Assembly: GCF_018257575.1 (NCBI RefSeq)
Contig: NZ_JAERJP010000017.1
Span: forward strand, 1-64,000
Source: Tatumella sp. JGM91
GTDB taxonomy: Bacteria; Pseudomonadota; Gammaproteobacteria; Enterobacterales; Enterobacteriaceae
Length of the DNA: 64,000 nucleotides
Reading direction: 5' to 3'
The notes under the pieces are model-generated. The model was not told the origin of the DNA. It was given only the letters and a program-made list of their open reading frames with translations, and did not search any database. Shown here piece by piece: positions 41,284 to 49,136 of the stretch; within the stretch, counting starts at the first letter, position 1, and the number at the start of each line of letters is the position of its first letter. Position numbers and translations under genes: made by a program.

Positions 41284-41638
41284 AAAGGCCGATCCTCCGC
41301 CGGGATAGTTAAAGTGACTGGATGTAAACCTGTGCATGATAACCGGAATTGCCCCTGACAGCCACCCACCGACAACCGCCAGCGGCGGAAAACATCATAA
41401 TCATGGCCGGGCAGGATGCCGCAATATTTTTTTACTGCGTTTGCATTTACTTTACCGGCCGGCACCCCCATATATAACTCCGGCATAACTGTTTAACAGG
41501 GTGCAGTCACCAAACAATAATTGCAGGGTGCAGGTAACAGCAGTGACCAACACCGGCACCCGGAGTCACAGACAGTCACAACCACCCTCACTGATATACA
41601 GCCGGGGTGTAATAAAGATGATAAAAAGAGGTTTCACC
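41284..41638. promoter_or_regulatory. Intergenic region between aroL and the DUF2076 gene
   Basis: This holds the divergent promoters. TATATAACT at 41470-41479 is a -10-like element for the right-hand gene, followed by a short direct repeat CAGGGTGCAG at 41497-41506 and 41524-41533. Half-sites TGTAAA near 41321 hint at TyrR control of aroL, but no full TyrR box is visible. I see no gene. Confidence 0.35.
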
Positions 41639-42337
41639 ATGCAGAGCGAAGAACAAAAACTGATTGATAGTCTGTTTAGCCGTTTACAACAGGCAGAAAC
41701 CCAAAGCGGACCACGAGACCCCGGGGCAGAACAGTTAATCAAAAACCATCTGCAAAACCAGCCTGCAGCAGCCTACTATATGTCACAGGCGTTACTTATT
41801 CAGGAAGCAGCACTGAAAAAGCTGAATGATCAGGTCGCCGGGCTGGAAACCCGTTTACAACAGCTGCAACAACAGCAGCAGCCTCAGAGCAGTGGTGGTT
41901 TTCTGGCCGGTTTATTTGGCGGTGGCAACTCACAGCAACGCCAGCAGGCTCCAGCCCAATCAGCATGGGGTAATCCGCAACAGGCACCACAGCAGCCTCA
42001 GCAACAACCAGCCTACACTGCACCTCCGGCAGCGGGCCGTACTACCGGCTTCCTGGGGGGGGCATTACAAACTGCTGCAGGTGTTGCCGGCGGGGTGGTA
42101 CTGGCAGATATGCTGACCAGCATGTTCCACCATTCTCAGCCGGAAGAGATTGTAAACATTATTAATGAAGCACCGCCGGAAACGCCGGATTACGATCAGA
42201 ATCTGGATACCTTTAATTACGGCAGCAACGAGCATCCTGCAGACAATGCCAGCTGGGATGATAATAATAACGGCGGTGGCTTTGACAGCTTCTTTGGTGA
42301 TAACAGCTTTAATGATGACGACGATAGTTTCCTGTAA
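41639..42337 (+). CDS. DUF2076 family protein, Gln-rich
   Basis: This is a protein of unknown function, 232 residues from the ATG at 41639, with GAGG 7 bases upstream. The N-terminal 80 residues are helical with the DUF2076 pattern (MQSEEQKLIDSLFSRLQQAE, then AAYYMSQALLIQEAALK). A coiled-coil with a poly-Gln run (about 70-82), a Gly/Gln/Pro-rich linker, a glycine-rich hydrophobic stretch GFLGGALQTAAGVAGGVVLADML near 138-160 and a very acidic Asn/Asp tail follow. The hydrophobic stretch may contact membrane. It has no signal peptide. Confidence 0.8.
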   Translation: MQSEEQKLIDSLFSRLQQAETQSGPRDPGAEQLIKNHLQNQPAAAYYMSQALLIQEAALKKLNDQVAGLETRLQQLQQQQQPQSSGGFLAGLFGGGNSQQRQQAPAQSAWGNPQQAPQQPQQQPAYTAPPAAGRTTGFLGGALQTAAGVAGGVVLADMLTSMFHHSQPEEIVNIINEAPPETPDYDQNLDTFNYGSNEHPADNASWDDNNNGGGFDSFFGDNSFNDDDDSFL

Positions 42338-42368
42338 CTCCCCCCTGTCGTCCCGGTTTCAGGCAGCC

Positions 42369-42812
42369 TCAGGGCTGTCTGAACCATTTGTCCAGTTCAT
42401 TCGCAAATAACTGCCGGTCTTTCTGATTCAGTGCCGGCGGACCGCCGGAAGGAATGCCACTGGCCCGCAGCGTTTCCATAAAATCACGCATTGTCAGGCG
42501 TTCGCGGATCGTCGCCGGAGAGTAGCGCTCTCCCCGCGGGTTCAGCGCGTCAGCCCCTTTTTCCAGCACTTCCGCCGCCAGAGGAATATCAGCGGTGATC
42601 ACCAAATCACCGGGGATCAGCCTGCGGACAATTTCATTATCGGCCACATCAAACCCCGCGGCGACCCGCAGACTGTGCAGCCAGGGTGATGCCGGCAGCC
42701 GCAGTGACTGGTTAGCGACAAAAGTAATATGTGTTTGTGTTCTTTCTGCTGCGCGATACAGTATTTCTTTGATTACTGTCGGGCAGGCATCAGCGTCAAC
42801 CCAGATAGCCAT
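42369..42812 (-). CDS. yaiI: UPF0178 (DUF188) family protein YaiI
   Basis: This conserved protein of unknown biochemical role belongs to DUF188, which has a PIN-like fold. The ATG at 42812 ([11 protein letters not shown]) gives 147 residues with the family motifs VDADACP at 5-11, VANQSLR near 32, and ITADIPLA near 71. The AGGAGG-like site AGGTATT lies before the start. Position between aroL and proC matches E. coli. Confidence 0.92.
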   Translation of the reverse strand: MAIWVDADACPTVIKEILYRAAERTQTHITFVANQSLRLPASPWLHSLRVAAGFDVADNEIVRRLIPGDLVITADIPLAAEVLEKGADALNPRGERYSPATIRERLTMRDFMETLRASGIPSGGPPALNQKDRQLFANELDKWFRQP

Positions 42813-42968
42813 AATACCTCCTAAAGGGACGGAGCCGGAATTGTGGACTATTATGGCCACCGGGGACAACTGTTTATCCGTTTACCGGTTGCTGTCAGCC
42901 CCCGGGAAAAGATAACCTGATATCACGCAGGCACACTGCGGCTTTCCGACGACAACAAAGGACAGGTA

Positions 42969-43781
42969 ATGCTGAATAAAAAAATTGGTTTCATCGGTTG
43001 CGGTAATATGACCAAAGCAATCATTAACGGTATTGTTAAAAGCCAGGTGATTACGCCGGAAAATATCTGGGTGTTTGACCGTAAAGTGGCAACTAACCAG
43101 CAGATGTCCGCGGAGTATGGTCTGCATGCTGCCGAAAGTGCCGAAGTGATTGCCCGCGAAACGGATATTCTGGTCGTGGCAGTGAAACCCAATGTTATCC
43201 GTAAAGTACTGGGCGACATTGCCGGGCAGATCAGTAAACAGACCCTGGTGGTTTCGATTGCAGCCGGTGTCACTCTGGATTCCTTAGCCGATATCCTTGG
43301 TCATGATCGTAAAATTATCCGTATCATGCCGAACACGCCGGCATTAGTCGGTGAAGGAATGAGTTCGGTCACCCCGAATGCCCTGGTCAGTCCGGAAGAA
43401 ACCGCAACGATCCTCGAAATATTCCGCAGCTTCGGTCAAGCAGAACAGGTCAGCGAATACCTGATTCATCCGGTCGTCGGCGTCAGCGGATCATCACCGG
43501 CCTATGTGTTTATGATGATTGAAGCCATGGCGGATGCCGCCGTTCTGGGCGGGATGCCGAGGCAGCAGGCTTATTCTTTCGCGGCACAGGCCGTCAAAGG
43601 GGCAGCACAGATGGTACTGGAAACCGGGCAGCATCCTGCACAGTTAAAAGACAGTGTATGTTCGCCCGGCGGCACCACTATCGAAGCGGTTCAGACTCTG
43701 GAAAGTCAGGGCTTCCGTTCGGCTATTATGCTGGCAATGCAGAAATGTATCGAAAAGTCAGAAGCATTAAGTAAAAAATAG
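42969..43781 (+). CDS. proC: Pyrroline-5-carboxylate reductase ProC
   Basis: ProC reduces pyrroline-5-carboxylate to proline with NADPH. The 270 residues (269 in E. coli) begin with a Rossmann motif IGFIGCGNMTKAIINGI. VAVKPNVI near 71 and the C-terminal substrate region GVSGSSPAYVFMMIEAMADAAVLGGMPR near 164, with DSVCSPGGTTIEAV near 231, are diagnostic. It is divergent from yaiI. A perfect 11-bp hairpin (43792-43819) without a T-run lies after its stop. Confidence 0.96.
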   Translation: MLNKKIGFIGCGNMTKAIINGIVKSQVITPENIWVFDRKVATNQQMSAEYGLHAAESAEVIARETDILVVAVKPNVIRKVLGDIAGQISKQTLVVSIAAGVTLDSLADILGHDRKIIRIMPNTPALVGEGMSSVTPNALVSPEETATILEIFRSFGQAEQVSEYLIHPVVGVSGSSPAYVFMMIEAMADAAVLGGMPRQQAYSFAAQAVKGAAQMVLETGQHPAQLKDSVCSPGGTTIEAVQTLESQGFRSAIMLAMQKCIEKSEALSKK

Positions 43782-43791
43782 CGGTTGTGTA

Positions 43792-43819
43792 TTGCCGGAT
43801 ACCGCAAAGTATCCGGCAA
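43792..43819. other. Hairpin between convergent proC and lpxO
   Basis: TTGCCGGATAC (43792-43802), loop CGCAAA and GTATCCGGCAA (43809-43819) form a perfect stem with no U-tract on either strand. It may be a bidirectional 3'-end stabiliser. Confidence 0.5.
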
Positions 43820-43825
43820 CACGGA

Positions 43826-44740
43826 TCACCAGTGTTTAAAGACCGAGATAATCAGTCCCAGAAAAATCAGTGTAATCACACCATTTTTCAGCAGGTAATA
43901 AAGTTTACGGTTCCGCTTTTTGAGTCTTTGTCCCGCATCACGGGCGGCATTTACGTATTTAAATAACCGATTAATGGTGCCGGTACGGTCACTATCATCA
44001 TTAGGCGATGCCGCCGCTGACATTAATGTTTGTCCTGCCCAGTGGTTTACTGCCTGCGCCCAGCGCCATTTCATCGGTCTTTCTATATCACAGAACAAAA
44101 TAATGCGGGTCTGTCCGGTATCATTCTGTGCCCAGTGAACAAAAGTTTCGTCAAAAATCATCGCCTCACCATCATGCCAGCTACGGCGCACACCATCGAC
44201 CTCAATAAAGCACTGTTCATCATTCGGTGTTGATAACCCCAGATGGTAACGCACTGATCCGGCATAAGGGTCGCGGTGTTTGCCTAAATAGCTGCCGGCG
44301 GGCAACTCTGCAAACATTGCAGCTTTGATACAGGGAATAGAACTGACCAGCCGGGTGGTCACCGGGCAAAGCTGCTCAGCGGACGGGTGAGCATCACCGT
44401 ACCATTTGAGATAAAAACGCTTCCAGCCGCGCTTAAAGAAGGTATTAAAACCGGCATCGTTGTTTGCCGTCGCGGCTTTAATATGGCTTTGCAGGTTCAC
44501 CGCTTCATCTCTGATAACCTGCCAGTTATCACGTAAAGGCTGCAGCTCAGCAAACGTATCTGCGGGAAACCATGCCTGCTTTGATGGCAATGCCGAGAAC
44601 CCGGTCATAAACATGTTTACCGGGGCCATAAAGGTTGAATGATCAAATAATTGCCTGGAAAACTTCTGTCTTATTTTTCCGCGGGAATGGGCATAAAATA
44701 CACTGATAAAAAAAACGCAAATAATAATAAGCGCTGCCAT
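43826..44740 (-). CDS. lpxO: Lipid A 2-hydroxylase LpxO
   Basis: LpxO is an inner-membrane Fe(II)/2-oxoglutarate dioxygenase that adds a hydroxyl to the secondary acyl chain of lipid A, a modification linked to stress tolerance. The 304 residues match Salmonella LpxO (302). An N-terminal membrane segment (3-20), HxD in GKHRDPYAG near 156, the distal HWAQNDT near 204, RIILFCDIERPMKWRWAQA near 212 and a C-terminal membrane segment are seen. E. coli K-12 lacks lpxO and has adrA next to proC. Confidence 0.92.
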   Translation of the reverse strand: MAALIIICVFFISVFYAHSRGKIRQKFSRQLFDHSTFMAPVNMFMTGFSALPSKQAWFPADTFAELQPLRDNWQVIRDEAVNLQSHIKAATANNDAGFNTFFKRGWKRFYLKWYGDAHPSAEQLCPVTTRLVSSIPCIKAAMFAELPAGSYLGKHRDPYAGSVRYHLGLSTPNDEQCFIEVDGVRRSWHDGEAMIFDETFVHWAQNDTGQTRIILFCDIERPMKWRWAQAVNHWAGQTLMSAAASPNDDSDRTGTINRLFKYVNAARDAGQRLKKRNRKLYYLLKNGVITLIFLGLIISVFKHW

Positions 44741-44894
44741 CGTTCTCTTCCTTAATTATGCTGAGAATAAGCAAAGCATTACCGTAATTAAATAGCGGTA
44801 AATTAAACTGCGGCGGAATTTTAGGGTAATACGGAAGATTTTCTTAGCCGCAAGTGCGAATATATATCACAGAATAAATGTTACAAATAAAAAT
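44741..44894. promoter_or_regulatory. AT-rich lpxO promoter region
   Basis: The 154 bases are AT-rich, with AAGGAAGAG immediately before lpxO as ribosome site. TTTA repeats occur (GTTTAATTTACC, TATTTAATTAC), but they are not spaced as a PhoP box. Confidence 0.35.
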
Positions 44895-44929
44895 CTGACA
44901 GACAGTCTCTGACTGAGACTGTCTGTCAG
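44888..44929 (-). terminator. Strong terminator of psiF
   Basis: A perfect 15-bp inverted repeat (44895-44909 with 44915-44929) has loop TGACT. On the - strand ATTTTTATTT follows directly. It lies 26 bases after the psiF stop. Confidence 0.88.
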
Positions 44930-44954
44930 AGACATCATAGCAACAAGGGTATAC

Positions 44955-45263
44955 TCAGCTTTTTTTCAGGCAGCCACTCATAAATGACTTACGCGCATCA
45001 CCTTTCAATGCTTTTTGTTTGGCATCAGCGTTACAGGTTTTCATTTTTTGCTGCTGTGTGGTCAGACCAGCTTTGTTATTCTCTTTTTTCAGGCAGGTAC
45101 TCATAAAACCCTTACGGGCATCCCCTTTCAGGCTCTGAGAACTGGCCTGATGATTACAGTCAGTCATTTTTTGTTGTTGTGCTGTTTTTTCGGCTGCAGT
45201 TGCTGTTACTGACGCCGTGACGCAGCACCCACACAGTATTAACCTGCTGATCAGTTTATTCAT
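44955..45263 (-). CDS. psiF: Phosphate-starvation-inducible protein PsiF
   Basis: PsiF is a small secreted protein of unknown function. The 102 residues (106 in E. coli) have a signal peptide (about 1-24, ending TATAA-A) and two PsiF repeats of about 30 residues, each with the pattern QQQKMxxCNxxAxxxxLKGDARKxFMSxCLKK (Cys near 37 and 57, then 77 and 97). In E. coli it follows phoA. Here phoA is missing and the upstream neighbour is iraP. I see no convincing Pho box in the 88-base gap, so phosphate control is not shown. Confidence 0.9.
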   Translation of the reverse strand: MNKLISRLILCGCCVTASVTATAAEKTAQQQKMTDCNHQASSQSLKGDARKGFMSTCLKKENNKAGLTTQQQKMKTCNADAKQKALKGDARKSFMSGCLKKS

Positions 45264-45350
45264 TACTTACTCCTGTAATAACAGTATCGGCCGGATAGCC
45301 ATAGCCCCCCCGTGTTGCGGGAAGTCATATTATTCGTAATTTAACAGCTA

Positions 45351-45620
45351 TTATCCGTCAGACAACGGATATTTTATTGCCGATATAGCGTCCAGGCAAC
45401 GGCTATATGAAAAAGACTCAGCCTTTATTGAAAATGGATCATTATTACTCAATAGCTGCTGCTGAAACTTTTCCTCAAATAAAGAAACAGTCTCCGCAGG
45501 TAAACTTTCCAGTATGAGCGATAAAATCACTTCCATAGCTGCCATTCGCTCGGTCTGAAGCTTATACTCTTCGTCTTTCTCTGCCAGTTTGATTAACAGC
45601 TCAGCGATTAGGTTGTTCAT
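45351..45620 (-). CDS. iraP: Anti-adaptor protein IraP
   Basis: IraP binds RssB and protects sigma-S from ClpXP during phosphate starvation. The ATG at 45620 (MNNLIAELLIKLAEKDEEY), with GAGG 6 bases before it, gives 89 residues (86 in E. coli). The N-terminal helix is very close to E. coli IraP (MKNLIAELLFKLAQKEEES); the C-terminal half is divergent. The gene lies next to psiF as in E. coli, but without phoA between them. Confidence 0.82.
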   Translation of the reverse strand: MNNLIAELLIKLAEKDEEYKLQTERMAAMEVILSLILESLPAETVSLFEEKFQQQLLSNNDPFSIKAESFSYSRCLDAISAIKYPLSDG

Positions 45621-45827
45621 AATTAACCTCAGCATTATCTGCTGCTGACGGTAACATTAAATAAATAAAAATGCAGATTTTTTTACTAAATGGCTGGCAA
45701 ACGAGGAGAAAAAAACAAAAAAAGACGGGGTTCGCGGGAAATCATTGCTTGCGACAGGTCAGCGGCAGACATACCAGCAGATCATGCCACGCAGAACGGT
45801 GAGAAAAGATCAGATGCGATATTATCT

Positions 45828-45860
45828 CCGGAGGGCCCTGGTATCCAGGGTGCCCTCCGG
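45828..45860. other. Long hairpin downstream of the Gly-rich lipoprotein gene
   Basis: CCGGAGGGCCCTGG (45828-45841) pairs with CCAGGGTGCCCTCCGG (45845-45860) with one bulge and a 3-base loop. Neither flank has a T-run. It is the probable 3' end structure of the small lipoprotein message. Confidence 0.55.
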
Positions 45861-45881
45861 CAATTATCTGCCGGCAGTTAT

Positions 45882-46040
45882 TCAGCGTCCGTTATCGCCA
45901 TAGTGAGGCCCGCCGACGCCCCATCCGCCGCCGCCAGGCCTTCCGCCTCCCCAGCCCCCGCCACCCGGCGGCGGGAAAATACAACCGTTAAGCATCACAA
46001 CAACGCCCAGCACTGCAGAAATTTTAATCAAACGTAACAT
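45882..46040 (-). CDS. Small Gly/Trp-rich lipoprotein
   Basis: A 52-codon frame encodes a lipoprotein signal (MLRLIKISAVLGVVVMLNGC, lipobox LNGC with Cys20) followed by IFPPPGGGGWGGGRPGGGGW and GVGGPHYGDNGR. The mature part is only about 33 residues and almost entirely Gly, Pro, Trp and Arg. Residue 21 is Ile, so outer-membrane sorting is expected. GGGG 6-9 bases before the ATG serves as ribosome site. I do not know a function. The clean lipobox and the start and stop context argue that it is real. Confidence 0.7.
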   Translation of the reverse strand: MLRLIKISAVLGVVVMLNGCIFPPPGGGGWGGGRPGGGGWGVGGPHYGDNGR

Positions 46041-46358
46041 AATGACCCCGCTGATAATTGTTCTCTGAAATCGCCGTCAGTATATCCGCGCAGATGATAA
46101 GAATTATCCGTTTCAACGGGCCATTGATTTTATGACATACAACCTGACAATTATCTTACAGCGGGCAGACAAAAAAGTGATGGTAAACGGCGGACGTCAC
46201 GCAGAAACGGGCTGAAAATAACGTAAGTTCACCCTGCGGATAACAGAGTGACAGAAGTGATGCGCCAGAAAAAGCCCGCCGGAGCGGGAAATACATCTGA
46301 TAACGAACAGCATCAGAGTATAGAGGTGAATAATGACTTTCTGATGACAGCAGCACTT
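46041..46358. other. Intergenic region with one terminator and no clear gene
   Basis: This stretch holds the promoter of the small lipoprotein gene at its left end and a hairpin for the I78 gene at 46268-46290. Short open frames here lack ribosome sites and family features. Confidence 0.5.
46265..46290 (-). terminator. Terminator downstream of the I78 inhibitor gene
   Basis: On the - strand CCCGC (46288-46284), loop TCCG and GCGGG (46279-46275) are followed by CTTTTTC. The stem is short. The distance to the gene stop is about 70 bases. Confidence 0.55.
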
Positions 46359-46649
46359 TTATCCGCAGTATACCCTGCTGATCATTCCCTGGCTGTCAGC
46401 AAAGAAATTCAGGCGGCGCAGGTTAAAATCCATGGCGACCACAGAATGATAGCCAATTGCCCGAACCGGATTATCAAAACGCAGATTATTCACCGACGAC
46501 AGTGGTTTACCGAGGTACTGCTGATAATCAGAAGCACCACACATATCATCATCAGGGACATAGGCTGTCTGTGATGGCTTAGCGGACGACTGGCAGCCCG
46601 CCAGTAACAGAAAGCCAGTGATAAGTAATACTCTGCCATATGTTTTCAT
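46359..46649 (-). CDS. I78-family peptidase inhibitor lipoprotein
   Basis: This is a predicted outer-membrane or periplasmic serine-protease inhibitor. The 96 residues begin with a lipoprotein signal (MKTYGRVLLITGFLLLAGC, Cys19). The mature part carries the I78 pattern CGASDYQQYLGKPLSSVN near 37-54, AIGYHSVVAMDFNLRRLNFF near 64, and ends SRVYCG with a Cys likely disulfide-bonded to Cys37. An inverted repeat (46666-46676 with 46702-46713) lies in its leader. No cognate protease can be named. Confidence 0.82.
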   Translation of the reverse strand: MKTYGRVLLITGFLLLAGCQSSAKPSQTAYVPDDDMCGASDYQQYLGKPLSSVNNLRFDNPVRAIGYHSVVAMDFNLRRLNFFADSQGMISRVYCG

Positions 46650-46945
46650 CTTTATTCCTCAGGTACAGGACCGGTAATACAGTTGCGGGCCTTTACATCG
46701 CTACCGGGTCCTGATATTGCAGGGCACAGCCCTTCATCTAATAACATCTATGGTACAAAATCCCCCGCCGAAAGGACGGATATTACCTTTACAACCTGGC
46801 CCGCAGACCCGGGCAGACTCAGATGTGATTATAACCTCAGCCTGTACCGATGCATTAACAAAACCCGGCGGTGATTGCATCGCCTGACTCGACAGTGATT
46901 TGTGCCATTGATACTATTCAGAAGATTCCTACTACCGGGCGAACA

Positions 46946-47599
46946 ATGAACACTCAATCAGATAAAATTACACTGACTGCGTTTTATCTGGGTAGTTTTG
47001 TTATCTACTACCTGATAACACTGATGATTACGCTGTTTCCTAATTTTGCCGCCCTGCGGGCCAGCGGTTTGCTGGTTCCGGTACTCTGCGTGTTTGAATT
47101 TGCGGTGATTTATCCGTTATACCGTTTTTATTGTCAGCGCCGGAACGATATTCCTTTCAGCACACTGCAGCCGTGGCAAACACTGCTATTCAGTCTGCTG
47201 CTGTTGCTACTGATTGTGGCAGAAACACAATATCTGCTGCCCGAAATCTGGCTATCCGAGCAGGCAAATCAGCCCCGCAGTTCACAGCTTATCCTGTTAA
47301 TCACCGCAGTCTGTCTGGCGCCGGTTTTTGAAGAGGTATTATTTCGCGGTTTTTTATTACAAACGTTTCTGCTGTGGGCTCCGAAAAGCCGTTTTGCCGC
47401 CATGTTACTGACGTCTTTACTGTTTGCTGCCATGCATACCCAGTATGTTCACTGGCAGTCGGTGGCCGCATTAACGTTATTTTCACTGTTGCTGTGCTGG
47501 GCAAGACTGAAAAGCCGCGGGCTGGCGCTGCCGGTATTTTTACATACACTAAATAATCTGATAGCACTGGTACCGGCTTTCTATCTGTCGGCCCTGTAA
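46946..47599 (+). CDS. CPBP-family intramembrane metalloprotease
   Basis: This is a membrane protein of the CPBP (ABI/CAAX-protease-like) family. From the ATG at 46946 (MNTQSDKITLTAFYLG) it has 217 residues and about six to seven membrane segments. The catalytic motifs are EEVLFRGFLLQTF (about residues 130-142), FAAMHTQYVHW near 166, and a third conserved His in FLHTLNNLIAL near 198. The start is chosen by similarity of layout; the ribosome site is weak. Family members process prenylated proteins or act in bacteriocin immunity; the role here is unknown. Confidence 0.8.
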   Translation: MNTQSDKITLTAFYLGSFVIYYLITLMITLFPNFAALRASGLLVPVLCVFEFAVIYPLYRFYCQRRNDIPFSTLQPWQTLLFSLLLLLLIVAETQYLLPEIWLSEQANQPRSSQLILLITAVCLAPVFEEVLFRGFLLQTFLLWAPKSRFAAMLLTSLLFAAMHTQYVHWQSVAALTLFSLLLCWARLKSRGLALPVFLHTLNNLIALVPAFYLSAL

Positions 47600-47654
47600 C
47601 CGCATGCAGGCACCGGGGACAGGCCGCAACCTGCCCGCGAGAAATCAGGGCGTT

Positions 47655-47858
47655 TCAGCGATCACGTTCCTGTTCAAAATGGGTTTTGAACTGTTCATAA
47701 ATCGAAATCATATTGGCAGCATCCCCTTGTAACGGACTCAGTTTTCCGGCGCGAACCAGTTCAATAACTAACTGCAATGCCGCCTGTTTAGGATGCTGTG
47801 CGGGCTGGGAGATCGCTTCATTAAGGTGCTGTATCGGCTGAGAACTGGTTTCTTTCAT
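47655..47858 (-). CDS. Small protein of unknown function
   Basis: I do not recognise this 67-residue protein. It is hydrophilic and helical, with a Gln/Pro-rich start (SSQPIQHLNEAISQPAQHPK) and a more typical helix-turn body (AALQLVIELVRAGKLSPLQGDAANMISIYEQF). CAGG 7 bases before the ATG is an acceptable ribosome site. No signal peptide or membrane segment is present. Confidence 0.55.
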   Translation of the reverse strand: MKETSSQPIQHLNEAISQPAQHPKQAALQLVIELVRAGKLSPLQGDAANMISIYEQFKTHFEQERDR

Positions 47859-48075
47859 AATGTTACCTGTAGAAATAATATTAACGATATACAGGGCGGA
47901 AGTGTAACGCAGTTATTTAATCTCTGGCAGAATAACCGCCGTCTTTTTCAGTTTTTTTATACAAAACAACAGTGACAACGGCAGCAACAGTCGATTAGCA
48001 AAATGTTACCAATCACAATGCTATACTGAGATTCCGGTCATCACGATACAAGGACACTGCGCTAAGGAGCCAGTC

Positions 48076-48261
48076 ATGTTAATCGGATTTGTATTATTAG
48101 TCAGTGCCTGTGGTAACGATGCCTGTGATGCATTACCCGTATCTGAACATATATTTCCGGACCAGGTCAGCTGTGAGCAGATGGCCGACCGCATACATAA
48201 AGTGCGCCCCCATGCGGTACTGATCTGCGGAGAAGTTCACCGTGATCGTCAGCCACAATAA
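48076..48261 (+). CDS. Small Cys-containing orphan protein
   Basis: I do not recognise this 61-residue protein. It has a hydrophobic start (MLIGFVLLVSACG) too short and uncharged for a standard lipoprotein signal, though SACG looks lipobox-like, then CDALPVSEHIFPDQVSCEQMADRI and VLICGEVH, with four Cys in all. AAGGAG 6 bases before the ATG is an excellent ribosome site, which argues that it is translated. It may be secreted with two disulfides. Confidence 0.55.
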   Translation: MLIGFVLLVSACGNDACDALPVSEHIFPDQVSCEQMADRIHKVRPHAVLICGEVHRDRQPQ

Positions 48262-48324
48262 ACCGGCTGCGGTCTGTCACCCGCGATTTGTGCGGTGACT
48301 CTTTTTGCTGACCCGGGGTAACAG

Positions 48325-48606
48325 ATGAAAACAAAAAAATCCCGGCCGCGTAAACCCTCCGGGCGCTGGGTATATTATCTGCTGTATCAGGAGATTCTCT
48401 GGCCCTGCCCTGTCCGCTGGGAATGGGAAAGCGGATTCGGTGGCTGGCTGCCATTTTACTATGCCCCGACCTTTGAATTTATTGCTGCCGATCCTGCCCG
48501 CGTAACCCGGGTGCGGCGTCCGGTAAAGGGTACAGCACTGAGCCCGCTGGCCGGCCGGGAACGGCTTATCCGCCAGGTGAAGGAAGATACGGAAAATGAA
48601 GAATAA
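48325..48606 (+). CDS. Orphan 93-residue basic/aromatic protein
   Basis: I do not recognise this protein. A very basic start (MKTKKSRPRKPSGRW) precedes a Trp/Tyr-rich stretch (VYYLLYQEILWPCPVRWEWESGFGGWLPFYY) and an acidic tail (VKEDTENEE). The hydrophobic part is not long enough for a clear membrane helix. It is 63 bases after the previous small gene in the same direction, so the two could be one transcript. Confidence 0.45.
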   Translation: MKTKKSRPRKPSGRWVYYLLYQEILWPCPVRWEWESGFGGWLPFYYAPTFEFIAADPARVTRVRRPVKGTALSPLAGRERLIRQVKEDTENEE

Positions 48607-48636
48607 TGGCCCGCTGAGCGCGGGCACATATCACTG

Positions 48637-49065
48637 TCAGTTCATTAGCGTGTAGTCGAGGGTGATTTCCGTATCCAGTAACTGCGACACCGGACATCCG
48701 GCTTTCGCTTTCAGGATGATTTCTTCAAATTTTTTCTCATCAATGCCCGGTAATTCGACCTCACTGGCCAGCGCGATACGGGTAATCGCAAAGCCTTCGC
48801 CTTTTTTATCCAGTGACACGTCGGCAACGGTATCAATACTTTTCGGCGTATAACCTGCCTGTCCGAGCATCAGGGAAAGAGCCATAGAAAAGCAGGCGGC
48901 ATGGGCTGCACCAATCAGTTCTTCGGGGTTAGTACCGGGCTTATCTTCAAAGCGGGTATTAAACCCGTAAGGCTGCTGGCTCAGAGCACCGCTGAGGGTA
49001 CTTACCGTTCCTTTGCCCTTAATATCACCTTCCCAATGGGCCGAGCCTTGTTTATGAATAGTCAT
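48637..49065 (-). CDS. osmC: Organic hydroperoxide reductase OsmC
   Basis: OsmC reduces organic hydroperoxides with a Cys pair and is induced by osmotic and stationary-phase stress in E. coli. The 142 residues (143 in E. coli) start MTIHKQGSAHWEGDIK. The reactive Cys58 lies in IGAAHAACFS and Cys124 in KAGCPVSQ. Its E. coli neighbours are not present here. Confidence 0.95.
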   Translation of the reverse strand: MTIHKQGSAHWEGDIKGKGTVSTLSGALSQQPYGFNTRFEDKPGTNPEELIGAAHAACFSMALSLMLGQAGYTPKSIDTVADVSLDKKGEGFAITRIALASEVELPGIDEKKFEEIILKAKAGCPVSQLLDTEITLDYTLMN

Positions 49066-49136
49066 CAGTTCCTCCGGTTCAGGTTCGTAAAACTTAAGTA
49101 TAGCCGCAGTAACAAACTGCGGCCTGCATTTACGAT

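Noticed and set aside
41284-41500. TyrR or TrpR operator upstream of aroL
   Set aside because: Only a TGTAAA half-site is visible; the second half is missing.
44741-44830. PhoP box upstream of lpxO
   Set aside because: GTTTA-like repeats are present but are not spaced 11 bases apart as PhoP requires.
45264-45350. Pho box upstream of psiF
   Set aside because: CTGTTAAATTACGAATA fits only one poor half-site; the spacing and second half do not match.
45690-46037. 115-codon frame on the + strand
   Set aside because: It is mostly antisense to the small lipoprotein gene and the composition (KKRRGSRE, PSASPAPATRRR) looks like a shadow of Gly-rich coding.
46124-46220. 27-codon frame starting MTYNLTIILQ
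   Set aside because: No ribosome site, no recognisable feature, and too short to support.
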